DNA of 64,000 nt from Treponema parvum (GTDB lineage: Bacteria > Spirochaetota > Spirochaetia > Treponematales > Treponemataceae): NCBI RefSeq assembly GCF_017893965.1, contig NZ_CP054142.1:2356001-2420000 (forward strand), in the 5' to 3' direction. The notes under the pieces were generated by a model. That model was given only the letters and a program-made list of their open reading frames with translations, searched no databases and was not told the DNA's origin. This document shows, one piece after another, positions 50,610 through 59,133 of this stretch (position 1 is the stretch's first letter; each line of letters opens with the position of its first letter). The translations under genes were made by a program, and so were the position numbers.

Positions 50610-51500
50610 ATGCCAAAACACAATCGCCGGTACAAGGATTCGGTCTTTGTTGATCTTTTCAGCACCGACAAAGACGCTAAAGTTAGGTTTTTATCTCTGT
50701 ATAATGCCTTGCACGGCACACACCTCGACAGTTCTACGGAACTGAAGCCTCTCAAACTCGAACAGGCGATGTACACGAAATTGTCTAACGACGTGTCGTG
50801 CCTGATTGACAACAAGATTATCGTTTTGGCTGAACACCAGTCTACAATCAATGAAAATATGCCTTTACGCTGTCTGCAATACGTAGCCCGCCTGTACGAG
50901 CAGATCCAAGACCCGAAGGCAAAATACCACAGAACCCTGCAAAAGATTCTTACGCCTGAGTTCTACGTGTTTTATAACGGCACGGAAAATTACCCCGTCC
51001 GCAAGACGCTGAAACTTTCAGACGCCTACATCGTAAAGCCTGAACACGCTCCTCTGGAGCTTGCGATAGAGGTACTCAACATCAATACGGATAAGGCGAA
51101 TAAAATCCTGACGGCTTGCAGACCATTGGAAGAATACAGTATGTTTGTAGAAGCCGTGCGCCGCCATACCGCGCTCGACAAAGAACACGGTTTTGAAAAC
51201 GCAATCAAAGAATGCATACAAAATGACATCTTACGAGAATACCTGCAACGAAAATCACGGGAGGTAATGAACATGTTATTGTCTGAATACGACTACGATA
51301 CCGACATAGCGGTACAGAGAGAAGAAGCTGGCCAGATAGCTTTTGCCGAAGGGATCGAGAGAGGTATTCAACAAGGCTTTTCCGACGGTGCGTACCAGGC
51401 AAAACTCGAAATGGCCAAGACCTTTAAGAAGCTTGGCATTGATATCGCTAAAATAGCCGAGGGGACCGGTCTTTCCGTCGAAGAAATCGAAAAACTTTAG
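50610..51500 (+). CDS. Rpn-family PD-(D/E)XK nuclease (recombination-promoting nuclease type)
   Basis: The 296-residue protein starts at the ATG after GGGAGGAAG. It has the PDDEXK_2/Rpn layout: KDSVFVDLFSTDKDAKVRFLSLYNAL at the N-terminus (split over 8-33), the core NKIIVLAEHQST (E and Q of the nuclease triad, about 74-85), and a repeated C-terminal tail with EGIERGIQQGFSDGAYQ. Such proteins were once annotated as transposases and are DNA nucleases that vary quickly between strains. A 50-bp piece of its gene is copied at the start of the next gene. Confidence 0.88.
   Translation: MPKHNRRYKDSVFVDLFSTDKDAKVRFLSLYNALHGTHLDSSTELKPLKLEQAMYTKLSNDVSCLIDNKIIVLAEHQSTINENMPLRCLQYVARLYEQIQDPKAKYHRTLQKILTPEFYVFYNGTENYPVRKTLKLSDAYIVKPEHAPLELAIEVLNINTDKANKILTACRPLEEYSMFVEAVRRHTALDKEHGFENAIKECIQNDILREYLQRKSREVMNMLLSEYDYDTDIAVQREEAGQIAFAEGIERGIQQGFSDGAYQAKLEMAKTFKKLGIDIAKIAEGTGLSVEEIEKL
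51267..51316 (+). repeat. 50-bp direct repeat, copy inside the rpn gene
   Basis: Identical over 50 bp to 51513-51562 and in the same reading phase (offset 246). It encodes MNMLLSEYDYDTDIAVQ. A GGGAGGTA site happens to precede this copy. Confidence 0.95.
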
Positions 51501-51512
51501 AAATGAGCATTG

Positions 51513-51562
51513 ATGAACATGTTATTGTCTGAATACGACTACGATACCGACATAGCGGTACA
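51513..51562 (+). repeat. 50-bp direct repeat, copy at the 5' end of the AlkD-like gene
   Basis: Exact partner of 51267-51316. It replaces or precedes the original 5' end of the AlkD-like gene. Confidence 0.95.
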
Positions 51563-52286
51563 ACATCCACCCATGGACGGCGACAAAATATGTGAAAGCG
51601 AAGTGCAGAAAAAACTTTTTGCACTTCAGAATGAAAAATACAAGGCTTTTAACGCAAAACTTGTGCCTACAGTCGATCCAAAAACGATGATAGGCATACG
51701 CACGCCCGCCTTACGCAAATTTGCAAAAGAATTTGCCCAAAGCCCCAAAAACCTCTCCTTTCTTAAAATTCTTCCTCACAAGTATTTCGAAGAAAACAAC
51801 TTGCACGGCTTTATAATTGAAACATTTAACGATTATGACCAAATAATCGCCGCTCTGGACGATTTTTTACCCTACGTAGACAACTGGGCTACCTGTGACA
51901 GCATAAATCCTAAGGCCTTGGGCAACCATCTTGAAAAACTTCTCCATAAAATAGAACAATGGATTTTGTCGGATCACACATACACCGTGCGCTTCGCACT
52001 CGGAACGCTCATGCGCTTTTATCTTTCCGACGGCGTGTTTTGCGAAAAATACTTAAAGACCGCCGCTTCGGTGCGCTCAGGCGAATATTACGTAAACATG
52101 ATGCAGGCGTGGTTTTTTGCGACTGCTCTCTCAAAACAGTACAAACCTTCCGTAGTTTATCTGGAACAAAAAAAACTTGACGTTTGGACTCACAACAAAG
52201 CCATACAAAAAGCGTTGGAAAGTTTTCGCATCCCCGGCGACCAAAAAAAATATCTAAAAACCCTAAAAATCAGCCGGGGAACCTGA
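51513..52286 (+). CDS. DNA alkylation repair protein, AlkD-like, with a borrowed 5' end
   Basis: The HEAT-like AlkD fold is clear from about residue 30: FALQNEKYKAFNAKLVPTVD, MIGIRTPALRKFAKEF, VDNWATCDSI and the helical repeats to the end. AlkD enzymes excise alkylated purines. The frame from 51513 gives 257 residues, but its first 17 copy a segment of the adjacent rpn gene. The natural AlkD start is probably the ATG at 51573 (237 residues, closer to family length), or was lost when the rpn segment was copied in. Neither ATG has a ribosome site, so translation may depend on coupling with rpn, which stops 12 bp upstream. Confidence 0.85.
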   Translation: MNMLLSEYDYDTDIAVQHPPMDGDKICESEVQKKLFALQNEKYKAFNAKLVPTVDPKTMIGIRTPALRKFAKEFAQSPKNLSFLKILPHKYFEENNLHGFIIETFNDYDQIIAALDDFLPYVDNWATCDSINPKALGNHLEKLLHKIEQWILSDHTYTVRFALGTLMRFYLSDGVFCEKYLKTAASVRSGEYYVNMMQAWFFATALSKQYKPSVVYLEQKKLDVWTHNKAIQKALESFRIPGDQKKYLKTLKISRGT

Positions 52287-52355
52287 AATTTGCCGGCAAA
52301 AGTAAAGGCCGAGCGATTAAAAGCCCGAATTTCAAGTTTCTTTAATTTTAGGGCA

Positions 52356-52387
52356 GCCGCAGTCGCACATGGACGTGCGACCTACAA
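52356..52387. repeat. 32-bp hairpin repeat, copy 2
   Basis: Differs from 39288-39319 by one loop base. Located 70 bp after the AlkD-like gene, in the opposite orientation relative to the preceding gene compared with copy 1. Confidence 0.85.
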
Positions 52388-52443
52388 ATTTGTCGACAGT
52401 TTTGAAAAAAAACTTTCAAAAACGCATTTTTTTTGAAAAAAAT

Positions 52444-52472
52444 TTGACATATAATCTCTTATAAGATAAAAT
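52444..52472 (+). promoter_or_regulatory. Strong promoter of the outer-membrane protein gene
   Basis: TTGACA (52444-52449), exactly 17 bp, TAAAAT (52467-52472). The leader of about 60 nt ends in ACAGGAGGC before the ATG. Close to consensus, as expected for an abundant protein. Confidence 0.8.
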
Positions 52473-52540
52473 AGCCTTATATAAAAGTTGCGGTTTTATG
52501 CTATTCAAAAAAAATAAAGCTACGCCGCACAGGAGGCTAT

Positions 52541-53740
52541 ATGAAGAAAATTATTGGGGTTGCCGTAGCAGCTTCGCTGGTTGCAGGTATGGCGTTTGCC
52601 GATGTAGCAGTCAGCCTAAACTCTCGCATGAGAGCTGATATGTTCAACCAGACAAAGAAAGTTGATCAGGACAAAGTTACGACAAAGTTCGATCTTAACG
52701 GTTACAAAAGCGCAGATGACTCTCTGGCGTTCGAAGCTAACAACGATTATGCCGGCGTCGCTCTTGAGCTTTCAATGAACAATACGGAAAAATCGAAAGC
52801 CACTAATGATGATGTTTCTATCGATACCTACTACGGTTATTTAAAGTTCAACGCTCTTAAATTTACCGCAGGTATTCTCGGCTCACGCTATATGAACCGC
52901 TTAAACGTATCGGCCGTAGAAAACGGTCTTACCGACAGCGACACGGCGAAATATGGTATTTCCAACGGTATTATGGTTGGGGGTAGCGCAATTGGTAAAA
53001 CCTTCGGCTACGACTTCGGAAACATGGCTAAAATCGCCGGTGCGGATAAACTCGCTTTTATCGCCGACTACACGATCGCGGATCTTCCGGGAACACTGCT
53101 TTTAAAAGCCGCTCTTCTTGAAAACAAATACAAGAACAAAGCTACCGACAAGCAGGAAGCGGGCTATGCGTTTGAAGCAGCTTACAAACAGGACGACTTG
53201 GTAAACCTTGACGCTGTCTTAAAGATGCCGACTGAAGATCAGTTAGGCTTCGGCGTTTACGTTTCTCCTCTCATGCTGCCCTTAAAGACAGTGGTAGGCT
53301 TTACATATATAAAAGATGATACAGCAGGATCAGCAAAAAAAGGCAGCGCATGGGCTCTCGACGGCCGCGTGGCATACCCCGTTTCCGACGCTTTGAACAC
53401 CGTATTGCAGGTAAAATACACCTCTGTTTCTCCTGACGGCGGAGATACGGAAACCGCTCTCGAATTGGTCGGCAGCGTATCGTACATCGTTAACGACCTT
53501 GTAACGGTACAGTGCGACGCCGGTTACTACGGCTACGACCTTGACGACAATGACAAGTCTAATGTTGGTGAAAACCTCTTTAAGATCCGCCCTGCCGCAA
53601 AATTCACAGCCGGTAAAAACGCCGCTATCACTGCGGGTCTTGAATATACCAAAGCTCTCAACACAGGCGATGCAACCGCTGCAACAGACACTCTTGATTC
53701 AAAACTTGCAATCCCTGTTATCTTGCGCGTAAAAATGTAA
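52541..53740 (+). CDS. Outer-membrane beta-barrel protein
   Basis: A 399-residue protein with a clean signal peptide (MKKIIGVAVAASLVAGMAFA) and a mature chain of alternating amphipathic strands. It starts ADVAVSLNSRMRADMFNQ and ends with a C-terminal strand, IPVILRVKM, ending in an apolar residue. The pattern, size and promoter strength fit a treponemal porin-like surface protein. I do not recognise a specific family name. It is monocistronic, between its own promoter and a textbook terminator. Confidence 0.8.
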   Translation: MKKIIGVAVAASLVAGMAFADVAVSLNSRMRADMFNQTKKVDQDKVTTKFDLNGYKSADDSLAFEANNDYAGVALELSMNNTEKSKATNDDVSIDTYYGYLKFNALKFTAGILGSRYMNRLNVSAVENGLTDSDTAKYGISNGIMVGGSAIGKTFGYDFGNMAKIAGADKLAFIADYTIADLPGTLLLKAALLENKYKNKATDKQEAGYAFEAAYKQDDLVNLDAVLKMPTEDQLGFGVYVSPLMLPLKTVVGFTYIKDDTAGSAKKGSAWALDGRVAYPVSDALNTVLQVKYTSVSPDGGDTETALELVGSVSYIVNDLVTVQCDAGYYGYDLDDNDKSNVGENLFKIRPAAKFTAGKNAAITAGLEYTKALNTGDATAATDTLDSKLAIPVILRVKM

Positions 53741-53763
53741 TTTTAACTTAATTACATGATTGA

Positions 53764-53797
53764 CCGGCCGGAAGCAAAGCTTCCGGCCGGTTTTTTT
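53764..53797 (+). terminator. Terminator of the outer-membrane protein gene
   Basis: CCGGCCGGAAGC and GCTTCCGGCCGG form a 12-bp perfect stem with an AAA loop, followed by seven T residues. Confidence 0.95.
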
Positions 53798-54024
53798 ATG
53801 TGCATTTTATGTACGGACTTTTATGTGCGGGCAATTTCTTCGGCGGCAAATTCGACATATCGCGCTGCGCACGGTTGACGGCGCGCACGACGCTCCGCAC
53901 CGGATCTGCCGCGCCGGGCCCGATTGCCGATCTATCGCGTGGACGGCTTGCCCTCTCCACGTCCCGCCTGCATACCCAAAACTTTTTTCAACGGAATAAT
54001 CCAAAAAAATAACGTCTTCATCCT
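53798..54024. other. Gene-free stretch before the pectin locus
   Basis: GC-rich in its first half. Only short overlapping frames without ribosome sites or family signs are seen on either strand. Nothing can be supported here. Confidence 0.4.
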
Positions 54025-54053
54025 TTGACAAGGCCCTTATATACACAGATACT
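54025..54053 (+). promoter_or_regulatory. Promoter abutting the GH28 gene
   Basis: TTGACA (54025-54030), exactly 17 bp, GATACT (54048-54053), then 6 nt to the ATG. No ribosome site, so the mRNA probably begins at the start codon. Confidence 0.7.
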
Positions 54054-54059
54054 TAAAAC

Positions 54060-55451
54060 ATGCAGAGTATCTTTTTACATGAAACGGGCGGAAGACCGTC
54101 TCCTTTACCCAAAGCCGCCGCCGGCACAACGCAAAAGCAATCTTTTTTTGACAACAGCGAAGCTTTTTTTAAAGCCTTGGATATTTTAAAAAAGGCCGGC
54201 GGCGGCACGCTAAAAGTCGCAAGCGGCGTATGGCACACGGGACCTATCGAGCTTTTTTCTAACATAACGCTGCACCTTGAAGAAGGCGCCGTAATATCGT
54301 TTATTCCCGAACCTGAACGTTACAAACCTGTGTACACGCGCTGGGAAGGCGCGGACTGTTTTGCAATGCATCCCTGCGTTTACGTAAACGCGCAAAAAGA
54401 CGTAAAGATCACGGGCAACGGAACGATCGACGGACAAGGTCTTTTATGGTGGCGCTCGCGCGAAGCAAAGAAAAAACAGACTTCCCCCGAAACCCCAATC
54501 GAGCTTGAATTTGCAAAGCTCAATCCGGATTACAAAAAACAGCCCGGCGGAGGAGGCGGAAGAAATATCCAATTTTTGCGCCCTCCGCTCATTCAATTCT
54601 ACAAATGCAAAAACTGTTCGATCGAAGATATCACAGCTTGTAATTCTCCGTTTTGGACTATTCATCCCGTATACTCGGACTCAATTAACATTTCAAATGT
54701 AACGGTGCAAAACCCGGCGGAAAGGGCGCCTAACACGGACGGGATAGACATAGATTCATGCACAAACGTTACGATTATCGATTGCAGCATAAACGTGGGC
54801 GACGACGCCATAGCTCTAAAATCCGGCGCAGATGAAGACGGAATAAAAGCCGCCAAACAGTGCCGTAACATAAGGATTTCAAACTGTACCGTGTTTTCCG
54901 GTCACGGCGGAATCGTAATAGGAAGCGAAACGGCCGCCGGCATAGAAGATGTGGTTGCGGAAAACTGCGTATTTAAAAATACCGACCGCGGAATACGCAT
55001 AAAAACGCGCAGGGGCCGCGGAGGCGCAATAAAAAACTTACAATTTTCAAATTTGACTATAAAGGACTGTCTTTGCCCGTTCAGCATAAACATGTATTAT
55101 GTATGCGGAGCGGATCCTAAGGATCCGTTTTTATTCAGCACGGAAAAACAAAAGATTGAAAATTCCACTCCTTCCGTAAAAGACATATCCGTAAACGGCA
55201 TAAAAGCTGCGGGCTGCAGATCTTCCGCCGGATTTATAGCGGGACTGCCGGAATCGCCCGTTTGCGATGTGGTTTTTAATAACTGCGTATTTGAAACCGA
55301 CGAAAAAAGCTCCGAGCTTCCTGAAAAATCGGACATGACGGCGGGGCTTCCCTGCGTTACGGAAAAATCTTTTAGGATCGTAAACGCAAAAAACGTTTCG
55401 TTCAAAGACACTCAAATAATCGGGCCCCAAACGCCGTTCCTTTATTCGTAA
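54060..55451 (+). CDS. Glycoside hydrolase family 28, polygalacturonase (cytoplasmic)
   Basis: The 463-residue right-handed beta-helix has all GH28 catalytic blocks: NTDGID (Asp227), GDDAI (Asp248 and Asp249), SGHGGI (His282) and RIK (Arg313, Lys315). It hydrolyses alpha-1,4-galacturonan, probably short oligomers. There is no signal peptide, which points to an internal exo-enzyme acting on imported oligogalacturonides. It heads the pectin locus, followed by its likely regulator. No Shine-Dalgarno; the promoter at 54025-54053 ends 6 nt before the ATG. Confidence 0.93.
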   Translation: MQSIFLHETGGRPSPLPKAAAGTTQKQSFFDNSEAFFKALDILKKAGGGTLKVASGVWHTGPIELFSNITLHLEEGAVISFIPEPERYKPVYTRWEGADCFAMHPCVYVNAQKDVKITGNGTIDGQGLLWWRSREAKKKQTSPETPIELEFAKLNPDYKKQPGGGGGRNIQFLRPPLIQFYKCKNCSIEDITACNSPFWTIHPVYSDSINISNVTVQNPAERAPNTDGIDIDSCTNVTIIDCSINVGDDAIALKSGADEDGIKAAKQCRNIRISNCTVFSGHGGIVIGSETAAGIEDVVAENCVFKNTDRGIRIKTRRGRGGAIKNLQFSNLTIKDCLCPFSINMYYVCGADPKDPFLFSTEKQKIENSTPSVKDISVNGIKAAGCRSSAGFIAGLPESPVCDVVFNNCVFETDEKSSELPEKSDMTAGLPCVTEKSFRIVNAKNVSFKDTQIIGPQTPFLYS

Positions 55452-55598
55452 AACGGGAATACCGAAGGATCGGCGGACTGCCGCTTGCCGGCGGAAACTT
55501 GCCGGCACAAAAGCGCGCCGAGTCAGTCGAGCCGAAAAATTTGCACAAGAGACGTCGCATAAAAAATTGCCGGCCTTTTTTATTTTAAACTAATGCCT

Positions 55599-55604
55599 TA
55601 TACT
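55599..55604 (+). promoter_or_regulatory. -10 box before the hybrid regulator gene
   Basis: TATACT followed by 7 nt and the ATG at 55612; no ribosome site. The -35 position holds only a T-run. Confidence 0.4.
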
Positions 55605-55611
55605 TGTCTTG

Positions 55612-58600
55612 ATGAATAAAAAACGGATCGGTTTTATTTTGGCTTCAATACACAGCGGTTCGGGCGATCAAGTGTGTTCCGAGCTTATAAAACAGGCGGT
55701 CCGTTTTAAAACCACGTTTTACATATTCCCCGGAGGGCGCTTAAAAGCAACTCAAAATTCCGAGTGGCTGCGCAATTCAGTCTACCGTCTGGCAAATACG
55801 AAAACTCTTGACGGGCTTATAAGCTGGGCTTCTGCGCTGGGAGGTGCGCTCCCCCTGCAAGAGCTTATCGAATTCCATAAAAATATCGAGCCCTTACCCT
55901 TTGTTACCATTTCACAGAAAATCGAGGGTCATTCCTGCGTAAATTTTGACGCATATTCTGGAATGTGTTCCTTAATCGATCATTTTTTAAAAGTACATCG
56001 CATAACAAAGATCGCCTTTTTACGCGGGCCTGAAAATCATGTTTCCGCAGACGACCGCTACAGAGCTTTTTGCGACACTCTGCAAAAAGCCGGCGTTTCT
56101 GTAAAGGATTCACCTCTTGTATCGGATCCGTTTGAATGGCGCAGCGGCAAGGACGCAATAATCCAATTATGCGAAAAACGCCGCCTTCTTCCCGGTAAAG
56201 ATTTTTCCGCCCTCGTATCCGCAAGCGATCTTATGACTCTGGACGCGATAGAATATCTTCAAAATAAAGGGTATTCCTCTCCGGACGATTTTCTGGCGGC
56301 GGGATTTAACGACGTTTCCAAGACAAGAAGGCTGCGTTCCGCCCTTACTACCGTTCACATGCCGTACAAGGCTATGGGAATGAATTCTTTTAAACTTATT
56401 TTAAACGAAATAACGGATGCCCCGCGTGCAAAAAAGGACGTCCTTCTTCCGGCGCCTCTTGTTGTGAGAGAATCGTGCGGCTGTCCCTCGCTGATAAAGC
56501 ATGCCTTAAACCCGATGTCCGCAAAAGACGATCTTCCCGAAGCGCAAGTGTCAAAAGAAGGTCTCATTGAACGGCTTTCGGAATTATTCTACCTTGATAA
56601 GGCGGAAGGCAGGACTTTTTTGGAACCTATGATAAATGCGCTTTATGCAAAAAACTCACGCCTTTTTTTTAATCTTTTTGAAGAATTGCTTGAAACTTTT
56701 TACAAAGACGAAACGGACATGAGGCTTATCTACCGTGCGATCGGAATCATAAAAATATCGAAAAACATCGATCCCGATTACGTCGCTTCGATCGAAAAAG
56801 ACATTTTTATCGCATTGGGGCAGGCCGCGGAACGTTATCAGGAAGAAATAAAATCCATGCGGGAAGAACGCAACAAGGTTCTTGACGAACTTAAATGCGA
56901 GCTTATAAGCAAACATTCCGTAAAAGAACTTTCCGAAGCGCTGAAAAAATATCTTCCGCGTATAGGGATTCATTCCGCAGCTTCAGTCATTTATCAAACA
57001 AAAGACGTTTCGCGGCTTTTGTCGGGCTTTTCAAAAAACAGAATTTTTGAAGAAGAGGAATTTTCCCCGGATGAAATTGTTCCTCCACGCCTGATTTCCG
57101 CTTTCAGCCAAGACGTTTTTATGGTTCAACCGATGTTTGCCGGAAACAAGGCCATAGGCCACTTCATATGCTCCGTTCCTTTTTTTGACGGCGCACTGTT
57201 CGAAGATCTTCGCTCCGTACTGAGCAGCGCATTTTCGGGTATATTTTTATTCAATGAACTTACCGCCGCCCGTAAAGCTGCCGAGGAAGCCGAACAAGCA
57301 AAGACGAAATTTTTTGCGGCCGTAGGCAGTGATCTTTCAAACCCGCTCAGTGAAATAAAGAGCGACGCTTCACGTCTTAAAGTTTTATTAAAACAAAAAG
57401 AATTAATACCCGATCAAATAAAAAACATCGTCGAACGACTGGAAAAAAACATCGAAGCGCAGCAAAAAAAGACGGATCTTATCGTCGAACTTACGCGCTT
57501 TCAAAGCAATGAAATCGTTTTTAATAACACTCTGTTTCATCCGGCAGCTTTATTTCCGGCCGCCTTATTTAAAGGACGTCCGGTGCAAATTCCCCGAGAA
57601 AATCCGCATAAAAAAGAAGAATCCCCTTTCGCGGCGTCGGATCTTCCGATTCTGTTCGGCGACAAAGAGCGCATAAAACAGGCTCTGCTTCTCATAGCCG
57701 AAAATTTTCATTTTAAATTGGAACAATGTAAATTAAAAAAAACAAGCAAAGGCCTAAAAATCGTCATGCCGATTTCTGAAAAAGCTTTCACGGGACCGAC
57801 GGCAGAGCTTCCCGGTGTTATGCTTGCAAATCAGATATTTTTCATGCAAGACTGCGAATTTGTAAAAAACAAGGATCCGTGTGAAATTCTTTTTTATTGG
57901 CCGTTTTTTTCATGTTCACCCAGAAAAAGCAGCTTAAAAAATCCCAGCGAAAATGTTTTTGACGGCGTTCCCCGAAGCGAGCCGGAGAACGGCGGACGCT
58001 ACGCCGCACACGACGCCACGACGCCGGGCGCGGCAGTCTTTGCACCGAACACAGCGCAGATCAATGCTGTGCAGGCTTCGGACAAAATAAAAGCGGCCGC
58101 ATCGCAGAAAGAAGAACCGTTTGAATGGAAATTTAGAGAAAAAACGGAAGACGAAAATCGGCGTATATATGAGATGTTTGTAAAAAAAGATTTTATGAAG
58201 CGGCCGTTTCTTTGCTATGCGGATCCTGAAGACGGGGATCTTGAAAAAAGTAACAATTTTTTGTCTTTTTTTGAACGAAAACTGAAAATAGCCGAACGCC
58301 CCGTCTTGTTTATAAACTGTCCCGAAGACATGGAAAAGAAGTGGGAGCTTTCTTTTACCGTTATCCGCATAAAAACGGAAGACGCACCGAACACGCTGTC
58401 TGACACACAGAACATAAAAAAGCAAATAGTGAAATTAAATCCACTTCTCATCGTCATGAATGAAATAAACACGGATATGATCGATTTTATACGGAACAAT
58501 CCTTCCACGGAACTTTCTCCGATAATAATCGCCCCCGACAAAATAGAAGCGTCGCCCCGTATTGACGAAGCGCTCGGCTTTCAAAAACTCATATTATGCA

Positions 58601-59007
58601 ACCTGTGCGTAGCGTCTTCACGGGAATTCGGCAACAGAGTTAAGGCGCTGCTGTCGGGCGATCACATGCTGTCGCCAAATACCGCAGGCTTTGTAAAAAA
58701 AACGCTGATATATTTTAATGCGCACGGATGCGAATATATTTCTCGGTGGAAGATTGCCGAAGCCGTTCATACGAGCGAAGATTATCTTACCAGAATTTTT
58801 CATAGAGAACTGGGGCTTTCTCCGTGGGAGTATTTGAACATCTACCGGATCCATATAGCCTGCGCAAGACTTAGAAAAACCGACGAGAGCATTCTAACGA
58901 TCGCCGAAAAAAGCGGATTTCAGGACCAGGCTTATTTTTGCAGGGTTTTTAAAAAAGTGATGGGAACTACACCGGGGCATTACCGCAAAGGCATATGCGC
59001 TTTTTGA
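55612..59007 (+). CDS. Very large hybrid regulator: LacI-type sensor, degenerate histidine-kinase core, AraC DNA-binding domain
   Basis: The 1131-residue protein has no signal peptide or membrane helix. Residues 1-290 are a LacI/PurR-type periplasmic-binding-like sensor without the LacI DNA-binding head (KRIGFILASIHSGSGDQ to VVRESCGCP). A helical and GAF-like middle follows, with a coiled coil to about 565. Residues 564-740 resemble a kinase dimerisation and ATPase core, but FFAAVGSDLSNPL has Ser573 where the phosphorylated His should be. Only one N-box Asn is kept (N698) and no G boxes. A receiver-like fold lies at about 895-1015, and the C-terminus (1025-1131) is an AraC pair of helix-turn-helices (ILTIAEKSGFQDQAYFCRVF). 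It likely senses a pectin sugar inside the cell and controls the neighbouring genes. Confidence 0.88.
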   Translation: MNKKRIGFILASIHSGSGDQVCSELIKQAVRFKTTFYIFPGGRLKATQNSEWLRNSVYRLANTKTLDGLISWASALGGALPLQELIEFHKNIEPLPFVTISQKIEGHSCVNFDAYSGMCSLIDHFLKVHRITKIAFLRGPENHVSADDRYRAFCDTLQKAGVSVKDSPLVSDPFEWRSGKDAIIQLCEKRRLLPGKDFSALVSASDLMTLDAIEYLQNKGYSSPDDFLAAGFNDVSKTRRLRSALTTVHMPYKAMGMNSFKLILNEITDAPRAKKDVLLPAPLVVRESCGCPSLIKHALNPMSAKDDLPEAQVSKEGLIERLSELFYLDKAEGRTFLEPMINALYAKNSRLFFNLFEELLETFYKDETDMRLIYRAIGIIKISKNIDPDYVASIEKDIFIALGQAAERYQEEIKSMREERNKVLDELKCELISKHSVKELSEALKKYLPRIGIHSAASVIYQTKDVSRLLSGFSKNRIFEEEEFSPDEIVPPRLISAFSQDVFMVQPMFAGNKAIGHFICSVPFFDGALFEDLRSVLSSAFSGIFLFNELTAARKAAEEAEQAKTKFFAAVGSDLSNPLSEIKSDASRLKVLLKQKELIPDQIKNIVERLEKNIEAQQKKTDLIVELTRFQSNEIVFNNTLFHPAALFPAALFKGRPVQIPRENPHKKEESPFAASDLPILFGDKERIKQALLLIAENFHFKLEQCKLKKTSKGLKIVMPISEKAFTGPTAELPGVMLANQIFFMQDCEFVKNKDPCEILFYWPFFSCSPRKSSLKNPSENVFDGVPRSEPENGGRYAAHDATTPGAAVFAPNTAQINAVQASDKIKAAASQKEEPFEWKFREKTEDENRRIYEMFVKKDFMKRPFLCYADPEDGDLEKSNNFLSFFERKLKIAERPVLFINCPEDMEKKWELSFTVIRIKTEDAPNTLSDTQNIKKQIVKLNPLLIVMNEINTDMIDFIRNNPSTELSPIIIAPDKIEASPRIDEALGFQKLILCNLCVASSREFGNRVKALLSGDHMLSPNTAGFVKKTLIYFNAHGCEYISRWKIAEAVHTSEDYLTRIFHRELGLSPWEYLNIYRIHIACARLRKTDESILTIAEKSGFQDQAYFCRVFKKVMGTTPGHYRKGICAF

Positions 59008-59082
59008 AAGTTCGCCGCTAAGCGGAGGCAGCATAAAAGCGAAATAAAAGATCGCAATAAATAGTCGGAATAGTACAAAAAA

Positions 59083-59111
59083 TTGCATTAATTATCTACG
59101 AAGCTTACTGT
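59083..59111 (+). promoter_or_regulatory. Promoter of the oligosaccharide importer operon
   Basis: TTGCAT (59083-59088), 17 bp, TACTGT (59106-59111). The match is moderate, as expected for an activator-dependent promoter. Confidence 0.5.
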
Positions 59112-59124
59112 ACATTTTATACAG
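59108..59124. promoter_or_regulatory. Palindrome over the -10 region of the importer promoter
   Basis: CTGTA and TACAG are separated by 7 bp and overlap the -10 box. A possible site for a regulator of the pectin locus. Confidence 0.35.
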
Positions 59125-59133
59125 AGGTGATGT

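Noticed and set aside
50610-51500. Transposase of an insertion sequence
   Set aside because: The Rpn family has often been named a transposase, but there are no flanking inverted repeats; the 50-bp repeat lies inside the gene and at its neighbour, not around it.
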